From: Blastomyces gilchristii SLH14081
Taxonomy: Eukaryota; Ascomycota; Eurotiomycetes; Onygenales; Ajellomycetaceae
Length of the DNA: 64,000 nucleotides
NCBI RefSeq assembly: GCF_000003855.2
Contig: NW_003101681.1
Coordinates: forward strand, 7,032,008 to 7,096,007
Reading direction: 5' to 3'
Position numbers and translations under genes: made by a program. Within the stretch, counting starts at the first letter, position 1. The number at the start of each line of letters is the position of its first letter. Below, piece after piece: positions 1-12,777 of the stretch. Under the pieces are notes generated by a model. That model did not search any database. It was given only the letters and a program-made list of their open reading frames with translations, and was not told the origin of the DNA.

Positions 1-560
1 TCTAGATTGACTTTGAGCTTCATCTTTTCTCCAGTTCTTTTGAGTTCTAGAAGCAAACATACATTCTTTTGAGCTAGATGCATGTTTTTCTTTGCAATTA
101 GAGCACTTAAGCAGAGTATGTTAACAAATTTCACCTCTTTTTGAGCATGTTTCACATTTATGCTCACTAGTTTTATGATCTCTGGCACAGAATGCACATT
201 TTGAGTCTCTAAAACATGAGATTGCAAAGTGTCCATATCTTTGACAGTTTGAACACTGTGTTTGAGCTTTGAGATTCATTCTCAAGTCTTTGTATTCATG
301 AACTCTCATTTTCAAACCTGCTACTCTTACTTCAGAGATCTTTGACTGTTCAAGTGTTTTTATATATACTAGAACAGAGGCATTTCTTCTGCTTTGTCTG
401 AACTCAATTGAATTTAGTTATACAGGCTTCTTTCTCAGTTGAATGGAGTTGTATTCTTCCAATTCATTTTTGAGAAGTAGCATTCCTTCTTCACAGTCAA
501 AAATTTCAACTGGAATATCATGAAGAATGAATTTGCCTCACTTTTCATCTCTTTCAGATA
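1..560 (-). pseudogene. LINE ORF1 (gag-like, zinc knuckles), broken by one stop in the knuckle region
   Basis: Minus-strand reading gives a nucleic-acid-binding ORF1 protein as in Tad1-type fungal LINEs. There is a weak RRM-like N-terminal part, then a knuckle CSNCQRYGHFAISC (C-x2-C-x4-H-x4-C), a second Cys/His cluster starting CAFCARDHKTSEHKC, a CETC pair, and a third cluster CSNCKEKH...C beyond an in-frame TAA at 118-120. Another stop lies upstream near 425. The frame otherwise stays open, which is unusual for this compartment. ORF1 of LINEs coats the element RNA. The identification rests on knuckle order and on neighbouring ORF2 sequence in the A2-inserted copy. Confidence 0.7.
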
Positions 561-576
561 GAATTGTTGTGTTTAT
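1..576 (-). mobile_element. Tad-like LINE fragment, 5' part with ORF1
   Basis: The first 180 bases are nearly the same as 26391-26605, the ORF1 end of the longer LINE in A2. The element reads on the minus strand and runs off the left edge of the window. Its right edge, near 576, is where sequence homologous to family B (matching the reverse strand around 62730) resumes, so this copy is inserted in family B and is probably 5'-truncated there. The boundary is accurate to about 5 bases; the TSD cannot be checked because the other end is outside the window. Confidence 0.8.
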
Positions 577-879
577 GAGATAGAATCAGTTGATGCTGCA
601 GAGTTGATTAGAGAAGACAAGCTCATCTATATAATGACTTTATAAGTGTCTGAGAATCTCACAGTCATGAAAACTAAGCTTCAGATATTAGAGAAATATC
701 AAGATCTCACAGAGATATTTAGCTCAGTAAAGGCAGCTGAGCTTTCTTCTCACTGTGAGAAGAATCTGATACTAGATTTGATAGAAGAGTAGAAACTCTT
801 CTGAGAATCAATCTATAAGCTCTCTTATTATGAGACAGAGATCTTGTAAGTCTATATGAAGAAGAATCTGAAGAATGAC

Positions 880-3830
880 TTTATTTAATCTTCACAGGTC
901 TTCATGAGAGTCTCTGTGATATTTGTAAAGAAGAAGAATGAAGATCTCAGATTATATATAGACTATTATAATCTGAACTTCAAGATAATAAAGAGCTGCT
1001 ATTCTCTATCTCTGATTGAGAATGTAATTAACTATCTTATGAAAGCTATCATATTCATACAACTGAATATGATTAATATATATACACAGCTGTGAATACA
1101 GTCTGAGAATAAATAAAAGACTGTCTTTAGAACTGCACTGAGATTATTTAAATATCTAGTAATGTCTTTTAATCTGACTAATATCTCTATAGTATTTCAG
1201 TCTTTTATTAATAAAATACTTCATATATATCTGAATGTCTTCATGATAATATATCTGAATAATGTGATAGTGTACTTCATGAAGAAGAAAGAACACACTG
1301 AGTATATATAAAGTATATTGAAGATCTTAGATGAGATAGAACTGTATATTAAGCTTATAAAGTATAACTTCAGTGTCTATTGAAATAATTTCCTAGAATA
1401 TGTAATCACTGCAGATGATATTCAGATGAAATCTTCACAGATTAAGACTATTCTATTATAATCAGAGTTAACTAGTATTCATGAGATTCAGATCTTTCTG
1501 AGTTTTGTGAATTTCTATAGATAATTTATCTTTATATTTATGAGAATCTTCTTAGTTCTTATAAACATACTGAAGAGTGAAAATAAGAAGAAGTTATTCT
1601 ATAAATAGAGAATAAAAAGATTATTAAGAAGAAAGAACTGTGAGAACTTTCTTATCTCAGAAGCTTATGAGATCTTTATAAGATTGAAACAGATATTCAT
1701 AGATACAGTGATACTGTTTCACTTTGATCTCTTACTCTTAATCAGATTAAAGACAGATATCTTCTTCTTTACAATTTCAGAAATAATCTCACAACTATAG
1801 TTAGATGAGAACTAGGTTTCAGTGATCTTTTTCTCACAGAAGATATAACTTATAAAGATTAATCATGATATTTATAATCAGAAGCTTCTTATAATAGTGA
1901 AATTCTTTCATCACTGATATCACTACTTTAAGAGTCTTATGACAGTGATTACTGTTAGAACTAATCATGACAGCTTGTAACAGTTTACTTCAATCAAGAA
2001 ACTCTTACAGTGACAGATTTACTGAGCTCAGAGACTGAGTGAGTTCTGATTCAAGATAGAATATATCAAGAGAACTAAGAACTCAGCAGATGAATTCTCT
2101 TACAGATCAGACTATATTAAGAAGATCAGAGTGACAGATATAAAGAGACTAGAGACAACAGAAAAGCTTTATAAGATGCTTAAACTGAGTATTATGAAGA
2201 GATTGACTGAAGAGTCTCTCAATTCTCTGTAAGAGAAGAGAAAAGAGAGAGAGAAGAAGTCTGTACAATTACTCTCTATAATACTGAGAGTCAACACTCT
2301 GAGAATCTTCACAAGAATTCTTGAAGAGAGTATCTATAATCTGAAGAGTTTGTAGACTTTGAGAAGCACTGTGAAAGACCTGATATAAGAGAAAACAGAG
2401 TATAAGTCTTTATAAGATCTTCTATTCAGATTATCTGAACTATAACTGAAGAATGAATATACTCAGTATATTCAGAAACTGCTTATAACAGAGATTAATT
2501 CTGCAGAAATAAAGAATTAAAGAGACTTAAATAATCTCTTATAAAGAGAGAGCTGAATTTATATATCTGTAAATAAGTTTCTATATATAGAACTTATTAA
2601 AAGATATTATAACTCTTCTCTAGTAAGTCATTTTACAGACACTAGAACTTATAAGTTATTTATAAGAAAATACTTCTGACTGAAGATGCAAGAACTTGTG
2701 AAGAAGATAGTAAATTCTTATACTATTTATCAGAATTCACAGATAGTGTGATTCAGATTATATGAAGAATTTACTTCTCTATTCATGTCACAGAAATCTT
2801 GGAAATAGCTAGAAATGAATACTCTTATAAGTCTCTCTGAAAGTAAGAACATATATAATGCCTGCTTTGACAGTGTGCTGATGATAGTGAATTACTTTAT
2901 TAAGATAGCACACTTTATACTCATCTGCAAGAACTTGAAGTCAAAGAATTTAACTCATATCTTTATTCATAATATAATCTGATTGTATGAATTATCTATG
3001 AACATTATCTTAGATAGAGAATTAATCTTTATAGAAGAGTTCTAATCTGATCTGATAACTATACTGAAGATCTCATGAGATCTAAGTATAACTTTTCATT
3101 AATAAATAGATGATCAGACAGAATACCTGATAAGTATATTAAAACAGTATCTGTGATACTTTATTAATTACAATCAGAATGACTGAGTATATTGATTATC
3201 ACTCACAGAGTTTGTATACAACAACTCAAAGTATATCAGCACAGATAAAACTCTCTTTGAAATACTCATTGAGACTCATCTGTGAATAATCTTAATAAAC
3301 TTATGAGAGTACACTATAGAGTGTAATGATGCTCATGAACAGACTGAGAGAATTCAGAAGATTCAGAAGAAAGTTTATAAATTCTTAAGAAAGACTCAAG
3401 AGTATCAGAAGAGTTACTATAACTTTAAGCATATTATAAAGAGTTTTAAGAAAGATAATAGAGTCTGACTGAGTCTAGAAAATATTATTATACAGAGATC
3501 TAGTAAGAAGCTGAATCTCTTACAGATAGAGTCTTATAAGATTATAAAGAAAATTAGCTCACAGTTCTATAGATTGAAACTGTTATCTGAATCATAGATA
3601 TATAATATTTTTCATGTCTCTTTACTCTGTGAAGATAAGAAATTCTTAGAAGAGAATTCTATGACTCATTACTCTGTTCATAAAGCACTAGAGAATGAAA
3701 GAGAATATCAGATTAAAGAAATTATTAACTCAGAGAAGTAAGATTATAAGCTCTGATTCAAGATTCAGTGATAAGAGTATTCTGATAAAATGAATGAGTT
3801 CACTTAAGAATTATTCAGATAGATAAGACA
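880..3830 (+). pseudogene. Family B pol (RT, RNase H, integrase, chromodomain), decayed
   Basis: Around 904-1095 the frame reads KKKNEDLRLYIDYYNLN and an LSLIENVINYL block, the fingers of gypsy reverse transcriptase. An altered YLNN takes the place of the YxDD active site near 1250. RNase H-like sequence follows at about 1560-2110. A degenerate H-H-C-C integrase domain lies at 2624-2750, and the integrase core at about 2815-3290 keeps the second Asp (ILDRE) and the Glu (QTEYL). At about 3660-3830 a chromodomain-like tail (EREYQIKEI ... F.I) closes the polyprotein. A chromodomain directs chromoviral integrase to modified histones. Stops occur every 10-30 codons, mostly where CAA/CAG/CGA/TGG would be expected. 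Confidence 0.75.
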
Positions 3831-3839
3831 TCTGCAGAA

Positions 3840-4902
3840 GCTGAGACATGACTTTCATACTGTGAATTCTGATAAGTCAGAATGATATAATGTTCACTAA
3901 GAATCTGATTATAATAAAGATATTAACACTGTTATTTATAAGCTCTAGTCTATAAGATGATGAGTTTCTAATGAGATGAACAGTTTACAGCATATATAAG
4001 AGAAGAAGAAATCATGCTCTTATTAAAGCTAAGAAATAAGAAAATAAAAACAGAACTGTAAACACAATTTAGAGATTAATAAAGAAAAAATAAAGAAAAC
4101 TTAAATTCACATTCTTATCACTTATAACACTTAATTTCTCTACAACTATTAATTTTCTTCTTCAAAGAAGCAGAGAGTATCATACTCATAATACAGATAA
4201 TTATTACATTTAATACAAAGACTGTCAGAAATGCACAGACTTCAGAGAAGCTGAATATCAGAGTGTATACAGTTGCAGCAGAGCCTTGAAGACTGACTGT
4301 CTATGTATATAATCAGATATCTCTCATGAAGCTGTGTCTGCTCTCTCAGTTATACTGAAGTATTCAGCTCAGAAATAATTAAGATATGAAGAGAGAACTC
4401 ATCTGCTCAGATTAACTCTTATCACAAATTCATAGCATTTGCATTATCTTGATTACCTGAATTTTACAGGTATCTGAGAATTCATCTCTCATTGACAATG
4501 AGATTGCAGAAATGCACTGCAGCATGAGAATCATTGATGAGAAACCTAGACATATTTGTATATATCTGATCAGAGATTGTGTGAGCAGAAAGAAGATGAT
4601 TATAGACTTACAGAACTGCAGAAGACACTGATAACACTGAGATCTTTATAAGAACTATCAGCTAGAGTCTGTAAGAAATTACTTATAAGAAGACTTACAG
4701 TAAAGAAGAGAACTGCACTGCTTAAAGTCAGAAAATGATCTGAGAGAGATATGAGATTGACTGCTGACCTGAAGATCAGATATAATGATAAGACTGAGAA
4801 GAATAAAGACATGATCATAAGCAGTGATGCCCCTGCTTCATCAGCTGATATAAAGTGATCAGAGAAGTTATAGAGACACTCATGAGAAGCTGAGCAGTAA
4901 TC
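3840..4902 (+). other. Family B 3' region with a possible extra decayed reading frame
   Basis: Between the chromodomain and the 3' LTR family B has about 1.9 kb (here plus 14688-15515). On the sense strand, 4590-4890 reads as a charged, helix-prone segment (for example TELQKTL, ARVCKKL) with few stops. The matching minus-strand segment of the right copy near 58420-58710 stays open in the same frame, so it may be a small third ORF. No known domain is recognised. The rest is AT-rich sequence without a supported gene. Confidence 0.35.
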
Positions 4903-5080
4903 TGTGATTCAAAGATTGCTTAAGCCAGCGTACGATTACAGGCGTACGCCGGCTTCTTATATATTGAATCTCGTACACTAAATTAATTAGTGGCCTCTAG
5001 GGCCCCCTTTACATTCGTACGCTAGTAGTTCGGAAGCGGCCGCGTTATTATCTGACAGTTGTACATTCTCCTGAATCACA
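4903..5080 (-). repeat. Family A LTR (3' LTR of A1)
   Basis: 178 bp, ends TGTGATTC / GAATCACA. Minus-strand TATATAAG (4956-4963) is the likely U3 TATA box. CpG-rich blocks such as gcggccgc remain although the adjacent interior has lost almost all CpG. Confidence 0.9.
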
Positions 5081-5521
5081 TCCTCTCTCACCAGATTCAG
5101 TCACGCTCATGTGACCATGTCATACACTCTAGCTTCATGCGGATTAGCTCGCCACTAGCGTTTCGCGATCATGTGACCTATTCCAGATTCGGCTAGTGTC
5201 CCATGTACATCCTCACAAAGAAACTTTCACTATATTACATTACTTATTCACTAACTTTTCTCATTCTTCAATCATCTTCTTCATCATTATCATCATCAAA
5301 TATCACTATCTTATTCAAGATTTCTATTTCTTCTTCTGTTCAACTCTTTTCATCTGTTTATCTATCACATTGTATGTGTTCCTGACAATGACTTCTCATT
5401 CTCATAATAAGTGTCATTGTAGTGCTCATACTGAGCAGTTTGTTAGCAGTAAGTGTGACATGTTATGAAACATGATCAGAACTTGTTTATCTTCTAACAA
5501 TTGCCAGAACAACATATTATC

Positions 5522-7087
5522 ATGAATGATGACACATCTTCTTCATCTTCTTGTACACTCTCTTCATCTTCTTATACATTCTTGACTGTTTCTCTTCTCA
5601 GTGAGTTTCTGATCACATTTTCTGACACAATTTTGCATAAATGCAGATGCTGATATGTTGTTTTTATTCATGTAGAATCTTCATATATTGACAGATTCAC
5701 ATCTGTTGATGATAGTGAACCTGATGTGAAATCATTGATTGAGAACTTGAAGAATGTGATAATGAAGGAATTGTTCATGTCATGTGTGACTGAGTCTCCT
5801 GCATCTCTCTTTACCTCTTCTGCTGCTTCTTTCTCTGCTGCTCTCTTCTCTGTCTCTTTCTCTGCCACTTCTCAATCTTCTACACTTGCCCCTGTGTCTG
5901 GTTCTCCCGCTCCCGCTACCCCTGTTCCTGTGATCCCTGGTTTTACCGCCTCTGCTTTCATTATCAGCTCTCCCCATTTCAAGAAGATGTTGCATAGGCT
6001 TAATGAACCATGTCTCTCAGTGTGTACACTTCTGCCCTTCTTACTGATCTCTAGAACAATTTATTATATGAAGACAGTGTACAACATGACTATCTGAAGC
6101 TCAGTCACAGACACTGATTATTACATTCATTTTAAATATTCATGATAAGAGAATTGTTTATTCATATCAGAGAATTACTTCTCTCTTCAACAGTGTCAAG
6201 ATTATAAGTCTTTTTCTTTTTATCTTTTCTTTCTGACACTGATTTTTCTGTTCTTAGGAAAAATCATTATAAGTTTTACTGTGTATGAAGTTGTGACATT
6301 CACAGACACTAAGAAACTTTTCATAATTATAAAGTTCAATATTGCTGAGATATCTGCTCTAATGAATTCCTTCAGAATGATAGATCTGTATCAGCCTATT
6401 CTCTAGTATCTGTTATCTGACTTTGTGATGCAGATAAAAGATATTCATGTTTTCAGAAACAGAAATATGAATATCATACTCTTTTACATCTGCAGGTGTG
6501 AGACTTATACATCTTGTCTGAAATGTCATCATGAGAATGAGTTATTCACATACTGTGTTCTGCTTTCTGCATTTTCTCATGTCTCTCTCTCTCTTTCTGA
6601 GAAGCCTCATGTGTGTTGTAATTATATGTACAATTCTAAGACCAGCAGGTGTTCATTCAGTAATTGTTATCTCTGTTTTTACAGTTTTATACACTAACAA
6701 TAGTTCTTAGTTGCTTCAGTATCAGAGATCATTCTGATTGAAGATAATAACATCACTGAGACTACTCTCTTCTGCTCTTAAGCTTCTTCTGTTGCTTTCT
6801 CTCCCTCTTCTGCAGAGAAGGTTGTGCACATATCAGATTATAAGTGTTCAGTCCTGAGTAGCTTCTGTTGTTTATTCAGTTCTGTATCTTCTTCTTCTTC
6901 TATTTCTTTCATCTCTGCTCTCTCTGCTCTGACTTCTGATTCTGTGAGTTCTGCACTCTTCTTCAATTTCTCTATATGTATGCATGTGCATTTCTATATT
7001 AGCATTTCAGTCAATCTTGCAATCAATGATATTAATGTCATATACAGAGCAGTAGAGGAATCAGAGATATGTATAATATTATTATAA
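5522..7087 (+). pseudogene. Antisense ORF of family A (A1 copy), Cys-rich protein of unknown function
   Basis: On the strand opposite gag-pol one frame runs from ATG 5522 to TAA 7085-7087, about 520 codons, with only about eight internal stops, each explicable by a C-to-T or G-to-A change. Sequence of this composition should show several times more. The order is a Ser/Thr-rich start; a segment around SLIENLKNVI; a Ser/Ala/Pro-rich linker; a Cys block near 6490-6690 (TSCLKC, HVCCNYMYN, SRCSFSNC); a Ser-rich stretch; and a C-terminal segment around NDINVIYRA. The same protein can be read in A2, A3 and A4. It lies between pol and the 3' LTR and converges on pol. The Cys spacing suggests metal binding, but no family is recognised. 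It is not an env gene, because it is on the wrong strand and has no signal peptide. Confidence 0.55.
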
Positions 7088-7448
7088 GAGCAGCTTGTAA
7101 CCCTTGAATTTCTTACAGATCTTGAGTTTTGAGATTTTCTTTATTTTTAATGTTTTTCAGATGATGTGGTGTTGAAAATAGATTAAACATGTGATATATG
7201 AAAATGAATGAGATGTGTATAATAACATTTGTCTTTTTACAGCTAACTCTTATAGTTGGTGATCAATTCATTATCTCTTTTCTTTTCTTACACTTTTTCT
7301 TTATCTGCTAGTCACTACTCTTACACAATCTCTATATAATACAGTGTTTAATGACTAGGTTCAGCAGCTTTCATCTTTGTAATTCTGTCTCATGCATTAT
7401 ACTGTCTCTGTTTGCCTGCTCAGACTACTACAGTAAACAGCTCATTAA

Positions 7449-7466
7449 AACTAACCTCATCTGATC
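7449..7466 (+). repeat. Target-site duplication of the LINE in A1, left copy
   Basis: aactaacctcatctgatc is repeated with one G-to-A change at 8915-8932. The uninterrupted A2 and A4 copies have a single version of this site, which confirms the insertion boundaries. Confidence 0.9.
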
Positions 7467-8523
7467 ATGAGAAGATATCTCCCTGGAGAGAAAAGCTGGA
7501 ATCTCTCATAGACTTACAAATAAGTGAACTATCTAAAGAGAGAGAATATGAACAGCATTTGAAGAAGATCTCTACAATTAATATAAAAGACTCTATTCTG
7601 ATCTACTCAGATGGCTCAAAAAATGAGAATTTGAATAGATTAGGCGCAGGCATTGCTTATACTGAAGATAATATTAATTTTATCTCAGATTTCTGGAATT
7701 TAGGCTGTGAATCTGAAGTCTTTGATGCTGAACTATTTGCAATAGTGAAAGCTTTCAAACTCATTGAAATAAAATCTCATAAAAGAGGAAATGATTTGAA
7801 AGAGGCATGGATATTCTCTGATAGTCAAGCTGCTTTAAAAAGACTTAGAAATAGTCAGATTCATAATGGTCAAATGAATCTTGAACTGATTTTAAACTCT
7901 GTTTTGAAAATTCAAAAGAGAAGAATATCAAAACTGATAATTCATCTGCATTGGGTTCCTGCTCATATGAATATTCATGGCAATGAATTGGCTGATTCAG
8001 CTGCAAAAAAGGGTTCAGAATTAAGCAGATCTATTCAAAAAACAGTGTCCTGGTCTTTCATAAAGAGAAAGATAAAAGAATCTTGTTTAAACAAGTGGAA
8101 TGAAAGCTGGCAGAAACAAAAGAAGAGTATACATTATTCAAGATTTGAGACAAAACCAAAGTGGAAATCTTGTTCAATTAAATGTAAAAAGAAAATATTC
8201 TCATCTATAATTCAGCTGAAACTAGGACATGGTTATTTCAAATCTTATATACAAAGATTTGATGATAGATTTGATTCAACAGAGTGCTCATTCTGCAATG
8301 TGAATGAAAATCCTGAGCATATTGTAATGCATTGTGCATTATACAATAGTCTCAGAGTCAGATTAAAGAAGAAGTATGATTTAAATCAATTAAATATGAG
8401 GTTCTTATTCTCAACTGAGACAGGAACTAAATACTTAATAGACTTTCTATCAGAAACTAGAGCAGCTACAAGAAAATGGCTGAATTCAGAAGTATCTGAA
8501 TATGAAGAGGTGGAAATTGACTA
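7467..8523 (+). CDS. LINE ORF2 C-terminal fragment: RNase H plus zinc knuckle
   Basis: The LINE part is open for about 350 codons to TAG 8521-8523. An in-frame ATG at 7412 belongs to the host gypsy, so it is not a native start. RNase H residues are all visible: Asp in IYSDGSKN, Glu in DAELFAI, Asp in FSDSQAAL, then HWVPAHMNIHGNELADSAA with the last His/Asp. Near the C terminus CSFCNVNENPEHIVMHC forms the C-x2-C-x7-H-x4-C motif common after RNase H in Tad/I-type LINEs. RNase H removes the RNA template during reverse transcription. Endonuclease and RT are missing through 5' truncation, so the protein cannot support transposition. An open frame here contrasts with the surrounding stop-filled genes. 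Confidence 0.75.
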
Positions 8524-8883
8524 GATATAGTCTGTTAAAACAGCTATATATCATCTTTTAATAATTTTGTTTTGTTATGGTCTCTCTTTACTGTACTTGT
8601 TTTCTTCTGTTCTTTTCTCTATCTATTTAATATGTCTATCTTTAAGACTATGTTCTCTTTTCTTTTGTCATAATATTTCCGAATGATTTCAAACTATCAG
8701 AAGGTGTTGAAATACTGCAATTTGTAAACAGTTTTTGTATTCTGGGCTGGAATTTTCTGATTTTGCATATTTGAAATTGATAAATGTATAATAAGTTGAC
8801 TCTATAGATATAGGAAAAACCCTGAGAACTAAAGATTCTCAGATAGATGTCATAGTCTCTGACTGCATACATCTATAATTGAA

Positions 8884-8914
<31 letters not shown>
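7467..8914 (+). mobile_element. Tad-like LINE, 5'-truncated, inserted in A1
   Basis: The insert holds the 3' part of LINE ORF2 (RNase H and C-terminal knuckle), a 3' UTR and a tail of about ten TAA/AAT triplets ending at 8914. It is flanked by an 18-bp TSD and reads on the plus strand, opposite to A1. The last bases before the tail (ataattgaag) resemble those of the SINE at 40191-40567. The body is far less mutated than the host element. Confidence 0.9.
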
Positions 8915-8917
<3 letters not shown>

Positions 8918-8932
8918 TAACCTCATCTAATC
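8915..8932 (+). repeat. Target-site duplication of the LINE in A1, right copy
   Basis: aactaacctcatctaatc directly follows the TAA tail and matches 7449-7466 at 17 of 18 positions. Confidence 0.9.
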
Positions 8933-11900
8933 TCTGAGTGTTTTCAGAAGTTGAGATGACTTAATCTCACACATCTGCGGATGTTTCAGATAGTTCATTT
9001 TCTGTAATCTTTATAATTGAACTGGTGTAAACAGTTAAATTCAACTCTGAATCTCTTTTTCTTCTATGATCTGACTCATGTATAAGTCTGCTACTCTGAG
9101 ATCATTCTTTATCATGTTGCATCTACTGTCTGCAGTATATTATCATACAATCAGCTACAGTCTCATCACTTATTGAAGTGTGATGTTTATCTGATTTCTT
9201 CATTACTTCTCATTCTTTTCTTATAATTATGAAAAGATTGAAATAAGTGAGATTATCTGATTTATAAGTGTCTATGATTTCTCTTACTTTGCAAGACTTT
9301 TCAATTGTAAGTCTCTTCTTTTTCAACACTGATAATAGTGCTGCAGATGATCATAATCTACTCAGGTCTTACATCTTTACTTTTATAAGTCATGAATCAT
9401 TGATTAAGTTGCATAAGATCTGTCTCTCTGATTCTTTCAATGCATACATTTTCAGAGAATGTGATTTGAGTATTTTATATAGCTCAAATCATCTAGATTG
9501 AAACTTCTCAGAACTCTCATTGTATATGAGAACTCACATTCTCATCTTGAGACTCAATTTCTTAACAAGTGAGTCTTATATTCTTTTCAATTGAATTGCT
9601 CAGTTCAGAAGTAACTCATTAACTTTTGCATGTGCATGGCTGATCTCTTTCAATCTTGATTCTGCATTCACAACTGTTGTGTCTACAATTGTTGCATCCA
9701 TAGCTGCTGTTTCCTTCCTCATCTTTTTCAAAGCATTCTTCAGAATGTGCGGATGCAATTCATACAATAGATAGAATGATGAACACTTGAAGACTGTATA
9801 CTGTTGAATCTGTGTAGCCAACAGCGCCTGCCTGAGATATTCATCTTATAGTCTTATAGACTTACTCACTAGATATTTCATCAGCATGTTGCTCAAGATT
9901 TCATTCAAGCATTTCACTTTCTCATTCATTCACAGATAATATGATGTTGTTCTACAATGTCTTGTCTGTAACTGGCTCATAAAATGCCTCACTGCTTCTC
10001 TCATGAGATTCACATCATTATCAGTTAGAATCTCACACAGCATTTCATAGTTGACATAGATCTCATTATATAGAAACTTCACTATCATCTTCTCTATTGT
10101 CTCTGAAACTGCTTTCATGACTGGCCAGTCAGTAGCATAATCAATAGCAGTGATTATTCATCAATTTTCATTTAATGTTCATGATAATATGTCTATGAGA
10201 TTCATTCTTCATCATTTGAATGATTGTATTATACACTTCATCTGATATTATACTTCTTTATATTCTAACTCTTTCTTAGATTCTTTTGCAACCTGGTAAT
10301 TCAGGCACTCATGAGCATACATCTGAATGTTCTCAGTCATGCTTGATCAGTATACTCTTGATTTGAGTACACTCATGAGTTCAGGGCTTTCTAAGTGACT
10401 GAATTCCTTGTGCATGTGAGCTACTAAGTTGTATCTAAATAAAGATTCTAGATAGAGAGCTTCTGCATATTCTAGATCACAGTAAAGCATAACATTGTTT
10501 ACATTTCTTAATTTCCTCAGCTTGAAGTTTGAAAGCATCTCTTCTACTACTCTTACAAGACACTTATCATTTAACATCTTATCATTCTTCAAGTGAGAGA
10601 TCATAGTATTCACTCATTCTGATTCCTTGCATTCTCTCAGCACATTTAATGTGAACATTTCTTGTACCTGGTTCACAGAACTCTCACTCATGAAATCAGG
10701 TCTGTGACTGATTGCATTCAGCATCACTGTGTTCAATTCTTTTCAGTATTTGATATAAAGATTATACACTTGAAACTCTGAGATTTAACATGCTAAGTAT
10801 TTGAAAGGTTTTATCATTAATTATAGATAGACAAGGCTTTCATGATCTGTAATTATTATTATCATATGTCTGTTATCAATATATCTATTCTACAACATCA
10901 GTACATACTTGATTGCTAGCAATTTCTTTTCATGCACTGAGTAATTAAGCTCAGCATCTGATAGTTTCCTATCATTATACATCATCAGATGCAGCTTGCT
11001 GTTCTCACTCATCAGTAGAAGAGCATCTCTGATAGCTCATTCAGATGTATCTGTCTTAATATAGAAAGGTTTATTACAATCTGATTGAATAAGCACTGAG
11101 AATGTTATTACATATTCTCTCAGTGTGAGAAAAGTCTCTTCATATACAGTATTTCAGATGATTAAATAAAACTTCTTCTTTTACAGATTTGCATCTGTTT
11201 CTCTTAAGAGATCTGAGAGTGATACAGATATTCATGTGAAATTCTTGATGAATCTGCAGTAGTATGAGATCAATTCAAGAAACTGTTGTACATGATATAC
11301 ATTTCTCAGTCATGATCAATTCACTATGATATTCAATTTCTCTGAGATGAAGTGTATACAGTCATCACTTACTATATATTCTATAAACTTCAACTCTTTC
11401 ATTTCAAACACATACTTGATTGATTTGATATAGAGCTTATACTCTGTCAGAGTTATAAGCACTTTATCAAGATACTTCAGATGTTCATTATATGAGTTTG
11501 AAAAGACTAGAATGTTATTAAGATATATAAGATATAAGATTTTATTCTGTTTATGAAGAATCATATTCATTATCATTTGAAAGATGATGAGTACATTTAT
11601 CAGATTAAATGACATTGTCAGGAATTCAAACTTCTCTCATTGTGTATTAAATATAGTTCACAGAACTGACAGTTCATCTACACAGATCTGCTAGTATTCT
11701 GAGAGAAGATTAATCTTTGATAGATATCAGGTGTTTTCAACTGTATTCAACTGTTATTGAATCTGTGACAGTGAATATTCATGCTTAATTGTAGGCTTAT
11801 TAAGTGCTTGATAATTGATATATATCTGTCACTTCTCATCTGTCTTTTTCATGAATAGGACTGAAAAGCCTCACATACTTGATGAGAATTGTATGAGATC

Positions 11901-12777
11901 ACATTCTAGAAGATCTGTGATCTGATACTTCTGTTCTTTAAGATGTGTTTGTGATAGAGAGTACATATTCTGATTGACTGGTTTTGCATCCTCTGTGTCA
12001 ATCTTATGTATAAATCCTCATTCTGACAGTAATTCTGATGAAAGATCTGTTCAGAAGATCTTCTCATGCTTCTTCAGAAGCTTCTTCATACACTTATTCT
12101 CTCATATATTCTTTATCTTGGTTTTCTCTGCTTTCAGGTCCTGTATGATATACAGAATACTTTTGAATAAGGTCTTGTAAATCATTCTCTTTACTTGTTA
12201 ATGTGTAAGCAGATTTAATTCTTCTATATCAGAGACATGAAATGTTCTTCTCATATCAGTTGATAGAATTGTATGAATCATTTTCTTTCTATCAGTCAAC
12301 TGCATATGATATGTACATCATTGAATCTGCAGATTGAACCTTTGAAATCAATTAAGTTCAAGAATAAGGTCATATTTCACATTCTGCAGCTCTCACACTC
12401 AAATATAGCAAGATCATTCTTCAAAGTGCAAGAAAACTCTTACTTTTGCAGGTGATATCAGATATCAGTTATCAGATAATCTTATACATCAGAGATTCTT
12501 CACTTGACAGACTTCTTTCAATCTTCAGATTATATAATCATTAATATATTATATAGAAGCTTCTGTGTCTGTTAACACTTTTGCAGCCATCTCTCAATTC
12601 TTACTCAAGTATCTCTTATACATTAACATTTCAGGTCTTAAGATATTGAGATGAGTGTTCACTTCATCATTCTCATCTGTATCTCATTCAGAAGCCTGCT
12701 TCTTCTTTGTATTCATAGAATTCAGAGAGTCATTTAACATGAGTATCTCTTTCACTTTGAAGACTTTTCATAAAATA

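Noticed and set aside
904..1095. A separate short gene
   Set aside because: It is the RT fingers segment of the decayed family B pol, not an independent gene.
4600..4818. Minus-strand hydrophobic 72-codon frame in family B
   Set aside because: The sense strand over the same bases has a more convincing charged frame conserved in the other copy; the antisense one is its shadow.
5522..7087. An env gene for family A
   Set aside because: The frame is on the opposite strand to gag-pol, has no signal peptide or fusion-type segment, and so cannot be a normal env.
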